Positions 33,771 through 45,513 of a DNA stretch of 64,000 bases are shown piece after piece. Position numbers and translations under genes: made by a program. The notes below the pieces were generated by a model. It did no database searches, was not told the DNA's origin, and saw nothing but the letters and a program-made list of their open reading frames with translations. Where the stretch lies: assembly GCF_902459465.1 (NCBI RefSeq), contig NC_047070.1:13238656-13302655 (forward strand), written 5' to 3'. Every line of letters starts with the position of its first letter. Position 1 is the stretch's first letter. Source of the DNA: Asterias rubens (Eukaryota > Echinodermata > Asteroidea > Forcipulatida > Asteriidae).

Positions 33771-34225
33771 GGTTTGGCTAGAACAGGATGTCAGATGATC
33801 AGTTTTTGGCCTGGTCTGGCCAAACCAGGTAATCCAACTGTTAGATCTGGCCACACCTGGTCAGATTTTTAAATTAGGGCCAGGTTTGACCGGGCAGAGG
33901 AATCTTGAGGTTAGATCTGTGCCAGGGCTGGCAACACAATCTGAGAGAATAACATATCTGGGCCAGATATCTGACACATTGTGGCCAAACCTGGCACAGG
34001 TCTGACATCAAGATTTACTGGACTGGCCTACCTCGGCCCAGATGTGATATCATCTGACCCGGTGTGGCCAGACCTGGCACAGATCTAACAAGATCTGACC
34101 TGGCTTGGCTTAACCAGACCCAGATCTAATTCTGAACCGTTGTAGTCTGGTAAGGCCCGAATATCTCATTAACTGGTCCAGACCAAGCCAGGGCCTGTCA
34201 CTTCTGGGCAAGATCTGGAGCCAGT
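33771..34225. repeat. Low-order repeat rich in CTGGCC / AGATCTG words
   Basis: Over about 450 bp the words CTGGCCA, CCTGG, GATCTG and their complements recur in both orientations at irregular 15-40-bp spacing (for example TGGCCAAACCTGGCACAGGT and TGGCCAGACCTGGCACAGAT). There is no open frame. It could be a decayed satellite or an inverted-repeat-rich transposon end. Confidence 0.65.
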
Positions 34226-34299
34226 TTGTCATAGTTAGCTGTGATGGATATGTTTTTATTTAACTTGCCCGTACACCTATACCTGTACATGTATGCGTC

Positions 34300-34870
34300 T
34301 CCACAGACCAAGATTGGATCTGGAAATTCAAGATGGCTCTTTAAACCAAACGATCCATCTAGATCTAATTGGGTTCATTAACCCTGGAAACATGGGTATA
34401 GACACCAACACCAAGTTTCTGTAAGGCTCATAGACCGTGATACAGGCAAAAATGCATTTGATAGGCGGCAATTTTGAAATTCAAAATGGCGGCCTTAACT
34501 AAATGATTCAATATTTGTTTAATTTGATCTTATATATATATTTATTATATTAATGCTAGCTTGTATAGCTTGATAGTCATTGCGAATGTTACTTTACTCA
34601 CCCCAAAACAGGATTTTACAACAACATTGCCAAAGTTATTGAAACAAATACATACAAAGGCGGCCATTTTGAAACCCAAGATGGCCGTCATCTGAAACAA
34701 TTCAGACCTTTTATTGCTTTATATGTAATTCTAGCCACAAACATCACGACTTTATGACATTCACAGCCAAAGTTGAAGGAAAAATAGAACTTAAATGGTG
34801 GTCATTTTGAAATCGAAGATGGCCGCCATCTGCCAGATTTTCAATTTTGCCAACATGTATTTTCTTGTTT
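34300..34870. repeat. Degenerate repeats around AAGATGGC(C/G)GCC
   Basis: The phrase GGCGGCAATTTTGAAATTCA / AAATGGCGGCC recurs near 34463, 34665 and 34797 (ATTTTGAAA-C-AAGATGGCCG-CATCTG), with a weaker copy near 34325. Spacing is irregular (about 130-200 bp), so this is an eroded tandem or interspersed repeat. No coding potential. Confidence 0.6.
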
Positions 34871-36292
34871 TTTAGGACCTAAAGAAGGTATCTAGCTAGG
34901 TGGCATCTTATAATCATTTATTTTATACGGATCACCATAAGCTCCTGGACTAAGTTGAAAATTCAAGGTTTGAATTTTGTTCTCCAAAACTTTGCGAAGA
35001 GTTTGCCGGCGTGGGTTGTGTGTACGCGCGCGCGCTTAAACATAGAAGTAGATTACGCGATGTTACTTATAGCTATGAATTGCGTTCCACGTGATAATCT
35101 TGCGCGCCTGACACGCGGAAGCCAGCCGGTTATAAACACTGGTCATTATCAACCGTTTAAACACCCCCACGTGACGCGCTCTCCACCAATAGGAGTAGAC
35201 AAAACTGTCTGGGTATTCATGAATAATAATTATGCTCAACATTCTATTGAAATGCATTTACTTGTTTTCTGAGAAAAAAAAAAGCTTTATTATTTCTCCA
35301 ATAGCTTCCTTTTTTGACAAACCTATAAAACGTTTTTTTTATCATCTTGCATTTTGTAGTATTTACTCCGTTTTATTAATACGAAAGTAAGTAAGTGTTA
35401 ACAAGAAAATAATTTTACTTTTCATGTAAAAGTAGATGCTTTTAGGCTGCATTCAAAAACTAATTTCCGGAAAAGTCTGTTACTTACTTTATTCATACGG
35501 ATGGAAGTAACCACTTATAAAGGTACAAGTATAAGAACAAAAGCAAGCCATGGTTTTATGTGGTTGATTTTATACTGATTGCCCAAGAGTTAAGAAACAC
35601 ATAATGTTTAACCTTCAGGAAAAGCAATGTAGCTTTCTAGGCAAAACCACTAATTGTTGTATTATTCGCTCAAATACAAAGTGGATTTTCAAAATCCTTT
35701 CAGATGTTTAAACCAAACGTGTAAACTGACTACCAACGTCATTTGTGTTTGTGCTAATTTTGTTTGAGGCCTTAGCTTGTGTGAAATTTCAAAGCGAATA
35801 CCTTTTGAAAAGCCCAATAAGTGTATTGTATTGTATTATAATATATAATACAATATAATAATAAGAAGAAGAAGAATAAGAAAAAAAAGGTAAAAAATAT
35901 ATATATAGGGAAGGGGTTAGATCTAATATAGGCAAATTTCAGCATCGGCAAAAACACCGGTCGATTTCATTACCATAGAAACAGCTGCATGGAAAATATA
36001 GATAGCTGCACTGAATAAATGCATGCACTCGCCCAAACAAATAAATGCAAAATCGAAATTGTTACAAAAAATAGTCTGGGCCTCCTCATGCGGCCTGTAT
36101 GAAACGGGGCCTGTCGTTTCGTAAAGTTCATTAAAACAAAAATAACTGCTCTTGAAAATATAATTAGTTGCATTGAAAATATAAATATTTGTTTACACTT
36201 GATGAAATTGAGCGGTTGGCCAGCTGTTGCTGCCGACTTCCACGAAAGTAATAAGTCAAGCGGTCTTATGAAATGATCTTATTACGACAATC
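34871..36292. other. Intergenic, nothing recognised
   Basis: Includes a CG-dinucleotide run (near 35030), an A-run at 35272, an AT-rich patch (35820-35910) and a fragment at 36195-36250 (GATGAAATTGAGCGGTTGGC) related to the word-repeat array at 40310-40560. No gene seen. Confidence 0.45.
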
Positions 36293-36687
36293 TTTACAGA
36301 CACTGGACACTATTGGTAATTGTCAAAGACCAGTCATGTCACTTGCTGTATCTTAACATATGCATAAAATAACAAACCTGTGAAAATTTGAGCTCAATTG
36401 GTCGTCGAAGTTGCGAGATAATAACAAAAGAAAAAACACCATTGCCAAACGAAGTTGTGTGCTTCCAAAATGATTGATTTCGAGACCTCAAATTCTAAAT
36501 CTGAGGTCTCGAAATCAAACTGGTGGAAAATTACTTTTTCTCGAAAACTACTCTATTTCAGAGGGACCCGTTTATCACAATGTTTATACATTGTTTCTAC
36601 CAACCCCTCTCCATTACTCGTTACCAAGTAAAGGTTTTATGCTAATAATTATTTTGAGTAATTACCAGTAGTGTCCACTGCCTTTAA
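36293..36687. mobile_element. MITE, CACTGGACACTATTGGTAATT family, best copy
   Basis: Left end TTTACAGACACTGGACACTA and right end TAGTGTCCACTGCCTTTAA are inverted. The centre holds a perfect GATTTCGAGACCTCA...TGAGGTCTCGAAATC stem. No coding capacity. Related copies: 4513-4885 and about 49190-49468. Confidence 0.9.
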
Positions 36688-36959
36688 CCAGTGATCTTGA
36701 TATTTAAATCCAAACTTACCTTTGTAATTGTAGCCGAGACTGTTGCCAGTGAGCCAGTGAAAAGCGTCTATCTGTACGGTTCCTCTTCCTGAATGTTGGA
36801 GGAAGAACTTTTGCAGAAGTAAAAACGTCAGATAAGAATGATGTTGTGCGGCGGAGCGCGTCTTTATATAACCTTCTACCATCCGCGGACGACGGATACA
36901 GGAGTTGAAGTATAGCTACGCCAGGTCCGGTTATGCAAATTATAATCGAATGGACTTTA

Positions 36960-37148
36960 GCCCGGTTCATACTTCCTGCGAATGCGAATGCGAAGCGAAT
37001 TTGACGTGAATTTGACTTCACACCCTCCTTTCGCAGAAATTATTCGCAAGGGAGTAGAGCAGAGTTCAACTGCTGCGAATTGTTCGTTGCGAATTTGTGA
37101 CGTCAAGATTCGCTTCGCATTCGCATTCGCAGGAAGTATGAACCGGGC
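36960..37148. mobile_element. MITE with ~45-bp terminal inverted repeats
   Basis: GCCCGGTTCATACTTCCTGC followed by GAATGCGAATGCGAAGCGAA is mirrored exactly at the right end, finishing GCAGGAAGTATGAACCGGGC. The inner portions carry TTGACGT/ACGTCAA. An older copy is at 12550-12680. Confidence 0.92.
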
Positions 37149-37571
37149 TTCATACGTGCATTTGTAAATTTGGTTGTAGTTTGCATAAACGGACCTGACC
37201 AGAATAATGTAAGCAACCACAAACACACCAAGGTTTTCTGCGCGGGCAGCATATCTATTGTTGTGTAGCTACACCTTTCCATGGATCCCGGATAGCTTGG
37301 TTTATTGTCAAGCATTTGTTCGTTCAGTTTTGATTTTTGGGTCGTTTGTAGGGGGGGGGGGGTGTTTGTTTGTTTGTTTGTTGGCTGGTTTGTTTGTTTG
37401 TTGTTTGTTATCGAATCTATAGCCTAATGTTAAAACTCACCTATTTCAGTATAGTAGCCTACAAGAGATTGGTCGAGAGGGCATCACGTGGAGGTGATAT
37501 AACACCAGTAAAAAGTGTTTAAACATGGGCGTGACACGCGAGCTTGCACCTGTGCTTGTAAGACAGTTTCT

Positions 37572-37943
37572 TCATTACTAATAATAATAATAATAACAAC
37601 CCATTTTTAAATAGCGCTTTTCACACCCGGAGGGCGTCCCAAAGCGCTTCACATTATTACCCCTGGTCACTGGGCCTTAAATCACTCCTTAAACCCATCT
37701 CAGCTCCCTGGTGGGGAGTATACAGCCTTGTGCAACATTAATATGCGCTACTCGGCTAAATCAATCACAAGAACCATCTCTGCCCTCACAGGTACCCATT
37801 TACCCCTGGGTGGAGAGAAGCAATTATAGTTAAGTGTCTTGCTCAGGGACACAAGTGTCACGACCGGGATTCGAACCCACACTCTGCTGAACAGAAACAC
37901 CAGAGCTTGAGTTCGGTGTTCTTATCCACTCGGCCACGACACC
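37572..37943 (-). mobile_element. Full-length tRNA-derived SINE, minus strand
   Basis: On -, the head reads GTGTCGTGGCCGAGTGGATA, the B-box region GTGGGTTCGAATCCCGGTCG, then TGTCCCTGAGCAAGACACTT. The body contains CCCAGGGGTAAATGGGTACC, and the tail AAAGCGCT...ATTATTATTATTATTAG. The head resembles tRNA-Leu/Ser. It is the most complete copy of the family at 3318 and 5792. Confidence 0.9.
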
Positions 37944-38215
37944 CTACATTACTATTGGCCGAGAGCAACGGCTGGAACAGTGTGCCACATCACGCGATAC
38001 GCTCGACGCGCACAGCATTCCCTTATAAGGAGTTGTTTACCCGAGGGCCTTACCATTTCATAGCTGGAGGGGTGTTGCGTTGAAAGAAATCATTGAACAA
38101 TAATGTTTGCATTTTTTCTTTACTTTTGGACCAAAAAGTGTTAATGTTTTTTGACCGAAAAGGTATTTCTGAATGGGAATCAAAGTGTGTTGAATCAGTT
38201 TTGGCAAAGGTAACA

Positions 38216-38345
38216 TAAAAGTAGTTGTTTAGATGTACAACATTGTTGCGACTAGACTTTGTGTAACAGATTCTTCTCAGTAGCATTGTTCGCCCTGAAA
38301 AGAGCCGGTTCGTTCTCCCAGAGCTTTTTTTGACCAGCAGTTTTA
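38216..38345. repeat. ~130-bp interspersed repeat, copy 1
   Basis: Shares AAAAGTAGTTGTTTAGATG, CGACTAGACT, TGTAACAGATTCTTCT, AGTAGCATTGTTCGCCCTGA and AAAGAGCCGGTT with 40766-40895 in the same orientation. Confidence 0.85.
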
Positions 38346-38457
38346 AAAGGCTTCCAGGTTAACGAAACCTTTTTTTCAACAATAGGCCAAAAAGACACAT
38401 CGGTGTAATGGGTAAAACCAAAATCAATCATTCTTTATCCTCGCAGCCGATGTCACG

Positions 38458-38575
38458 AAACGCTATAGGAGTAGTCCTATCTCGAGTTAGGACGAGTAAC
38501 TCGTCCTAACTCGTCCTACTTAGGATTGGTTCAATGCGTCCTAATGTCTTTGGATACGGAACTGAACTGATTGAG
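38458..38575 (-). repeat. TAGGACG-family palindromic repeat, copy 2
   Basis: Reverse-complement match to 10290-10405: GTCACGAAACGCTATAGGAG, CGAGTTAGGACGAG, ACTCGTCCTA and GGTTCAATGCGTCCTAATG in matching order. Confidence 0.75.
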
Positions 38576-39384
38576 TGATTTAATTTGTTAAGCTTCTTGA
38601 TTTCCTACCCAATAGACCGATTGCGCTACCAATGTTTACATGTGATCACGTGACCTATAGAGGGTAATAGAAAAACTCAGCTACACAGTAAAGACATGGG
38701 AAGACTCGTACCGATGGACCATATTTGGCTGTGTTTTCAATAAATAACACTTTTAACTAAAAACGGAGCCCTTTTTACAAAGTTGAATATTGTGACAATG
38801 ATTTAAATCACATTTACTGCTTGATGTTCCCAGTACTCAACTACAAAAGAGGTTTCCTTTGATAGTATGGTTAGACTATGTAAATTACTGAGGTTTGAGC
38901 GAGCTCACGCGCCGTGGATTTTGCGTTGTGCACGGCGTGAAGTTGGGCTGTGATAAGGGAGATCGCGAAGTTGTCCTACTAATAGCTGACAGCTACCCCT
39001 TCTAATCAAATATTTTTAGGGTGAAAATAAAGGGATTTGCAGCTCCTTAATGAAAATATTGGCAGCAAAATCATTACAATGAGGGCACTGTAAAACCAAA
39101 CTTTCCGGTGCACAAACACATGACATCGTGTGAAAATCATTGGAATTTCCTATTTGGTGGAACTGTGTTTACCCATACTGTGGCATTGTTCGGCCACCGG
39201 TAAGGTCTCATGTTACAAACTCCGGAATAGTCTTCAGAGATTTCGAGAATTTAGTCTTTTTTGGGGGGCCAAAAATTGCAATTGTAATCATGTGACGCAC
39301 GGAGCGCAATCGGTCTATAGTGGGTACCGTGTTACCTTTTCATTGTGTATTAAGTTTTACAAAAGTAAGGGATAGGCCTACAAC

Positions 39385-39595
39385 AAAAGCCCTTTTCACA
39401 CTTTAGGTTTTTCCCGGGAAATTCCAGGGAACTTTTGGTCGATCTGTTCACACTACAAACAAATTCCCGGGAAATAGCTTATTCCCGGGAAATAATTAAC
39501 CCTGCTCAGGAGTAGGGTTAAAGGAGTTAACCCCGGGGAACGTTTTTCCCGGGGAAATCAGCTAGTGAGAACGAAAGCGGGTTAAACTTACCCCC
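39385..39595. repeat. Cluster of TTCCCGGGAA palindromes
   Basis: The 10-bp palindrome TTCCCGGGAA occurs at least three times and TTCCCnGGGGAA-like variants twice within about 150 bp, with TTCACACT/TTCACACTAC phrases near the left end. It may be a small transposon. The motif also fits the TTCNNNGAA consensus of STAT-type factors, which may be coincidental. Confidence 0.55.
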
Positions 39596-40309
39596 ATCTT
39601 TTGCGTCCACTGTGTTGAGACGTCATTAATCTCGAAAGGTCGCAGAGGTCAAAACAAAAGTGCCAAATAGTTCGCGCGGTAACATGAGCCCTTTTTGTTT
39701 TTTCTCCCTCTGAAAGTGTTTATACATTTAGATACGAAAATAAAAGTGAATTACATCTGTAATTTACAAATAATATTATTATTTAACAAAACAGACCACG
39801 TGAATGGAATAGGAATATAATAAATAGTTGGCGTGAACAAGCTTCCTTCTCGTACACACGCCATGTGTGTATGGTATTTTTTATTTATGTACTTGGCCGT
39901 TGGTGTACTTGTGTCCAGAGTCAGATTTGAGTTCTTCGATTGACATTGCTGTCTACCACCAAACAGTAAATATCTTAAATATCTTAGTTCAATGTTTCCT
40001 CAAATTCTTACGATGGGAAACTGAAAAGTTTTCTCAAAATTGGCAGGCGCTTGGTGCCGGATATGAACGGACCCCTGCTCCATGCAGAGAAAAACTGAAA
40101 ACATTGAGGGAAAAAAAGAGTACAAGAAGACTGTAGGTAGGTAGGGTACTAAAAACAAATTTAATGGCCCGGTTTTTTTCATTCAAAACCGTTGGGCTTA
40201 AACGTCAAACCAGTGTAGAAATGAGGTTTCCCTGAAAGTATCTGCCTTTATAGTAGGCAGCAACGAAAAAGTATAAGCACATAACATAGAATTTGAATTT
40301 GAATGCAAA

Positions 40310-40560
40310 CATTTGGGAAATGTTTGCCCATTAGCGAAATTGAATGGTTGACCAGCTCTTGCTGCTGGATTTAATGAAATTGAATGAGTCTTGCGGCCTA
40401 ATGAAATTGAATGAATTTATTTGACCAGTGAATGCTTAACTGTTGAAATTGAATAACTCTTTTTGACTCTTGAATGCTGTTTCAAATTCCATTAATTTTC
40501 AACCCGAAATTGAATGAGCCAGGAGTTAAAATGAATGGATTTTTGTGTAAATTGACCTAG
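40310..40560. repeat. GAAATTGAATGA word-repeat array, copy 1
   Basis: (T)GAAATTGAATGR recurs near 40335, 40376, 40402, 40444 and 40506 with irregular 25-60-bp spacing. The block ends AGAAAACCTATATTAAAACT. A related block (46790-47000) ends AGAAAACCTATATTTAG, so this is a dispersed family. Confidence 0.65.
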
Positions 40561-40765
40561 AAAACCTATATTAAAACTCATCTATTTCAGTTAAGTACAA
40601 GAGTTATGGTATTACTTTCCACGTGTGACTTAAAAAAGTGACATTTTGCCATAAATATCTTCATGCAAAAGTCGAACAATATTGATTATGCTCTAGATAG
40701 TGTTCTTTCAGAAGATCTGGGTGGTTGACGCCCGGCCAATCCCGAACACTTTTTGTTTGTTGGGA

Positions 40766-40895
40766 AAGGTAAAAGTAGTTGTTTAGATGAACAACTTTAT
40801 TTCGACTAGACTATATGTAACAGATTCTTCTGAGTAGCATTGTTCGCCCTGAAAAGAGCCGGTTGGTTCTCCCAGAGCCTTTTTTGACGGTTCAA
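40766..40895. repeat. ~130-bp interspersed repeat, copy 2
   Basis: Same-orientation copy of 38216-38345, running to within about 40 bp of the integrase fragment that starts at 40936. Confidence 0.85.
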
Positions 40896-40935
40896 ACTGT
40901 CAGGGACGACGTAAACAACATGTTGCAAAGTCAAT

Positions 40936-41740
40936 GTGGATTGTGTTGGTCCTTTGCCGCGAACAAAGTCTCGACATCAGTTTTTGTTGACCATCATGGA
41001 TTTGTCAACTAGGTTTCCAGAGGCCATTCCATTGAGGAGGATTACAGCCAAGGTTGTTGTTGAGACTCTTATGCAGTTTTTCATAAGCTATGGCTTGCCA
41101 AAAGAAGTGCAGTCCGATCAAGGGTCTAACTTCATGTCAGGTGTATTTCAGCAAGTCCTATGTGAGCTGGGAATCAAGCAGGTGATATCGTCTGCGTATC
41201 ACCCGCAATCTCAAGGAGCTTTAGAGAGGTATCACCAAACCCTAAAGAATATGATAAGAGCCTACTGTGAAGATTTTTCAGAAGATTGGGACAAGGGAGT
41301 CCCGTTTCTCTTATTTGCGACCAGGGACTCACCGAATGAATCAACAGGTTTTACCCCGTTTGAGTTGGTGTATGGTCATGAGGTGAGGGGGCCTTTGAAA
41401 CTCATCAAGGAGAGGTTTCTAGCAGAGGATAACGAGACCAGTTTGCTTGACTATGTGTCGAATTTCAGGGAGAGGCTGTCCAAAGCTTGTTCTGTGGCAC
41501 AATGCATCTTAAGGCATCTCAGCAGGCGATGAAGACCAGAGCTGATCTGAAATCCGAAGTCCGCACCTTCAAACCTGGTAAAAAAAGTGCTACTGCTGTT
41601 GCCTTGCTGGCGAACCCCTAAAAGCAAAAATCAGTGGGCCCTACTGTGTCAAAAAGAAACTCAACGAAGTTAATTATGTAATCAATACCCCAGATCGAAG
41701 GAAGAGCCAGAGAGTTTGTCATGTGAACATTAACCAATGA
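40936..41740 (+). pseudogene. Ty3/Gypsy integrase fragment (core plus GPY/F region), frameshifted
   Basis: The integrase core shows the expected acidic triad: Asp in MDCVGPLP, Asp in SDQGSNF, Glu in GALERYHQTLK, with the usual TGFTPFELVYG motif. The reading frame shifts near 41505. The C-terminal part then continues in another frame to a GPY/F-type stretch (ISGPYCVKKKLN...VCHVN) ending near 41738. The N-terminal zinc-binding domain, RT and RNase H are absent. The element is therefore 5'-truncated and dead. Confidence 0.85.
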
Positions 41741-42992
41741 GTGTAACCATTTTATTGCTGCTGATGAGGAAGTGATAAAGTTATTGGATTTAGCGGTTTC
41801 CATCTTATTAACCAGGTAAGCAGCGATTATTTGATCTCTAATTGGAAGAATTATCTCTAAACCGTTATCCTGCAACCAACTAAAGAATTGTCTGCATTTG
41901 TACATGTATGTGTTTATCGTGCCTTCCGCTTTGGCCAATATGACTTCGTTGAAGATGCGTTTCTTCTTAATTTCCAGACCTTGGGGGAACTCTGACCAAA
42001 ACTGTTGCTTGAGTATAATCTAGTGCATCAAATGGGAATGGCAAAGTAGAGATGAAATGTTTTAATTTATCCTACATAAGTAAATGTAATTGTGAATTAC
42101 TGAGAGGAGAAGGTATTAGTATGGGTTGTACAATCAATAGAAACAGCACAAACATTGCCAGTGAATCGTGGAGACCCTAGAAGTGAGTTCTTATTTCTAC
42201 CTAGCTGTAGTGCAACGTTTCCTTTCGTTGTGATAAAACCTTTTATCCATGACCTGTAATGTGACCAGAGGATTGGCCAAAATATGGAAGAGGGCCATTG
42301 GGGCAATACCAACACGCCTTTTCCTCTGCAGAGGGGGATGTGCTCTAGCACCTTTGGAATGAGGACTACTGGTGGGACTATCAGACAATTCTCGTCTTGC
42401 CAGTTTTGAGTAAAGGCATCAACGCCTGACGTGCGAGGGTTTCAGAACCTTGAGTAAAAACGAGTTAGTTTTGCATTATAGTAATTGGCAAAACAGTCGA
42501 TACTGAGTGGGCCCCAAAGTGAATTCAATTCGTTGAAAAATTGTGAGGATAACTCTCAGTCGTCAGTGTCTATTAGACGACTGATGAAATCGGCTTGATC
42601 ATTCAGTCGACTTCTAATCTGATGTTATTACGTAAACATATGGTGAAAATATCAAGAGCTATATCTTGCAGATCGCTTTTCATACTTCTCATTCTTGTGG
42701 CAGATTGACTATCTGAGAAAACTTTAAGTTGTGAACCACTTAACATTGGCAAAAAAGAATTAATTGCAAAACGAATAGTATTTAACTCTTTCTATGTGGA
42801 GCTTTTCTGAGCTTCTTGTTTGGTCCAGAGCTTATGAGCTACATGGATTTCATTACACATGATTGACCCTGCACCCTGTGCGCTAGCATCACAACAAACA
42901 AGTTTAGTAACATTCCTTGTTGCAAAGACATTGCGTAGATTCAAAGAGGCTGCATTATTTTTCCAGAATTGGATTTCGAAATTGCAATGTAC
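41741..42992 (-). pseudogene. DIRS/Ngaro-type retrotransposon relic: RNase H and tyrosine recombinase N-part
   Basis: Reading leftwards on -: an RNase H-like block (EIQFWKNNAASLN, KLVCCDASAQGAG, KLWTKQEAQKSST, then FSDSQSATRMRS) broken by in-frame stops where Trp is expected (near 42800 and 42610). It is followed by LWGPLSIDCFANYYNAKLTR, a linker, and the N-terminal SAM-like part of a tyrosine recombinase (GTINTYMYKCRQFFSWLQDN, near 41920). The recombinase catalytic half is missing because the sequence ends at the Gypsy integrase on the opposite strand. RNase H followed by a tyrosine recombinase is diagnostic of DIRS-order elements; the family assignment is by eye. Confidence 0.78.
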
Positions 42993-43346
42993 TGTGGCGG
43001 GACCGGGGGTGGGGCCAAAAAGTCTGGTCTTGTTCGACGGGGACACCGGCCCCCGGGTTAATTATCACACCCAAAATATATTTATGAGCCCTGGTGCTCA
43101 GGTGAGTGGCTACCCGAGCGGCGGCTAAAGCCTGCGGGCGGTTCGTTTGGTGGAGATGTACCACCACTTAGACTTAGATTAACCTCAAATTATAAACGAG
43201 CAGTTAGGAAACCTCAAATAACCTCACGTGGATTCATAGGTTCCAAGGCACAATTAAATGGTTTATTTCAAGTACAATAATCAATAGATAATTCACAGGT
43301 TTATAATCACAACACAGCCCAATAACCTCGCCTTATAATAATATCA
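42993..43346 (-). repeat. 3' LTR of the Gypsy gag-protease element
   Basis: On - it begins TGATATTATTATAAGG, contains a poly(A) signal (GAAATAAACC, near 43265) and ends GGTCCCGCCACA at 42993. Beyond it the DIRS/Ngaro RNase H frame starts abruptly, so the LTR element inserted there. No partner LTR is visible upstream of gag, so the 5' boundary of the LTR is inferred. Confidence 0.6.
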
Positions 43347-43351
43347 GGCCC

Positions 43352-45513
43352 TTAGACAATGCAATCAATAAATTCGAAGATTCGAAGTGGTAATACCTCA
43401 CCCTGAGGTTTAACCAATGATCTGGCTAAAACTAAACCTCGTTGGGCCAATTCGCCTCCACCCTCAACAGGCTCAATGATGGCAGACCGAAGTGGTATCT
43501 CGCCAGAGTTAACAATCGACCCAGGCACCAAGGCCTCATGTCCGGATGCTATTTCAGTTGTTTCTGCGACAACTACCCTGCCAACAAATGGCTCTCCTGC
43601 ACTACTTGTGCACCTCAGTCGTTCTCCATTCAACCTCAACTCAAGACTCTGGAAATCCAAGTTCCCACGGGTTGGCAACAAGAAATCCATTCCAAGTATA
43701 CCCATACACTTGATGTCTGCGACAACTGCCTTGACCTGATGGACAGTTTTAACCACCTGAACATCCACCGAGGCAACACCCATTACGGCAAGCGGGCTGC
43801 CGTACACCTGCCGAATATTAATCCCCTCGTTGATCATCACCGGCCTCTGTTCTTTGCTATGGTACACCGAACCACTAATTACTGTATCTGTCGAACCAGA
43901 ATCGACCAGAAAACGGCATTAAGTGCCCCTCACCAATCCATTATCAAACAACCCAAGTCTAGGCCGAAGGACAGAAAAAGATCGGGTTGCCACCGGCTCT
44001 TCTTCCTCTGTAACTCGCCTCTTCTTGGCTGTATCTAGTTCTTCTTCCCTTCCTCGTTTGGACCCTTGGGTTCATCCAGCCTTTCCGTGGGCCCCCCGGT
44101 CGGCTGATCGGCGTTTCCCGAAAGCCCCTGCTTTTTGCGAGGTTCAGTGCACTCCCGTATGAAGTGCCCAAGCTCTCCGCAACTGAAACACCTCACACCC
44201 TGGCTCTTCCTCATCTCAGGCCTCTGTGAAAACCCCTGAGGTTTATCACCTCGACTGTTCCAGCCTGGGCCTTTCTTGGTCAATTCAAACAATAACTCCA
44301 CAACCATGTCCATCTTTTTTAACTGCTCACCAGCACTGCCCTCCAATTCCTGGAGACGCTGTTCGGTGCCAGAGTCAACGGACCTTGCAAACTTGGCAGG
44401 CCTACGTTCCTCTCTTCTTTGACTTTCATCCTTTTCGATGCTTTCGGTTTCGAGAGCAGCCTGGATGGCTTCGTCCAAAGATTTTGGGCGCGCACGATAA
44501 ATGCCTTCTCTCACCACTTGACTGTCCACAGCATCTATGAAATGGTTTTTTCCCGAGGCGCTCTCGTGCCTCCTCGGAAATCTCAGGATAGGCCTTCACA
44601 GTCAAATCTCGGACCGCCTGTCCCAACTCTTGAATAGTTTCTTTCGCACCCTGTCTTCGATGCCTGAGCTCCACCAAATAATTTTCAGCCTGTTGACCAG
44701 GGCCAAATCTCCTTTCAAGGAGCCTCACCAGTTCATCATAGGTGAACTTCTTCTTTGCTACATCACCAAGGATTCGGAGCGCATCAGCCTGGAGGCTCGC
44801 AGCCAGAAACTCGGCTGCTTGCTCATTGCTCCACTGATTAACCTTTTTACAGGCCTCAAAATGCCTGTGGTAGTCGGTCCAAAGGACCTTTCCCTTATAC
44901 CGGTCGGGGGTAATAGTAGGACGGTGGGGCCTGTCCTCTTTAGGCTGAAAAGAAACCTCATCCCCAACCAACCTTGCCTCTCTTTTGAGTGGCCATGGAC
45001 CAGCATGAGGTTTACAAACCTCACTGTTTCTTGGACACTCTTTCTCCACATAAGGATGAGTAAAAAAACTCAAAACCTCATTGTGCAAACCTCGTTCAGT
45101 TGCCGACGGAACCCCAGTGTTCAGAAAGGGGTTCGTATTGGAACTGTGCGACGGGAAAGGGATAGGCCTCTGATGAGGTGTACTCCCAACATGCCTTTCA
45201 CCCCTTTCAACCAACTCAGGGGACATCCCAACATTGGAAACTTGCCGGGAAGGGAACCCTCTTCCATGCCCTCGGGCTGACCCTTCCGCCTTGCGGCCTC
45301 CAGTTCGGCCGCCAACCGCTCTCTCTCCCACTTTAACACTGTGGTGAAAATGGAAAAAGCCGTTTGCCAATCATTTATGTTTTGGGGTAATTTTGTGTTT
45401 GTTGGGATCAGACACAAAGAGCTTTCACCATTTTCGGACTTCTGAACTACCACCTTGTGTTGTGCCATTGTTGGTGGTTCAGTTAGACTACCGAAATCAA
45501 CATACATGTACAT
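43352..45513 (-). pseudogene. Ty3/Gypsy gag and aspartic protease, frameshifted
   Basis: Gag begins near 45474 (MAQHKVVVQKSE). It changes frame around 45300-45370 and again at the T-run near 44545. It carries a Retrotrans_gag-like helical part (LWTDYHRHFEACKK, LERRFGPGQQAENYL) and one CCHC knuckle, CFSCGELGHFIREC (C-X2-C-X4-H-X4-C), near 44190. After a stop at 44035 another frame gives a protease with FLVDSGSTDTVISG (active DSG) and the flap-side ILGMDFL. The frame ends at 43352 next to the LTR. RT, RNase H and integrase have been deleted. Confidence 0.85.

Noticed and set aside
41618..41938. Phage or bacterial integrase
   Set aside because: The SAM-like recombinase N-part follows an RNase H block on the same strand, which identifies a DIRS-order retrotransposon relic.
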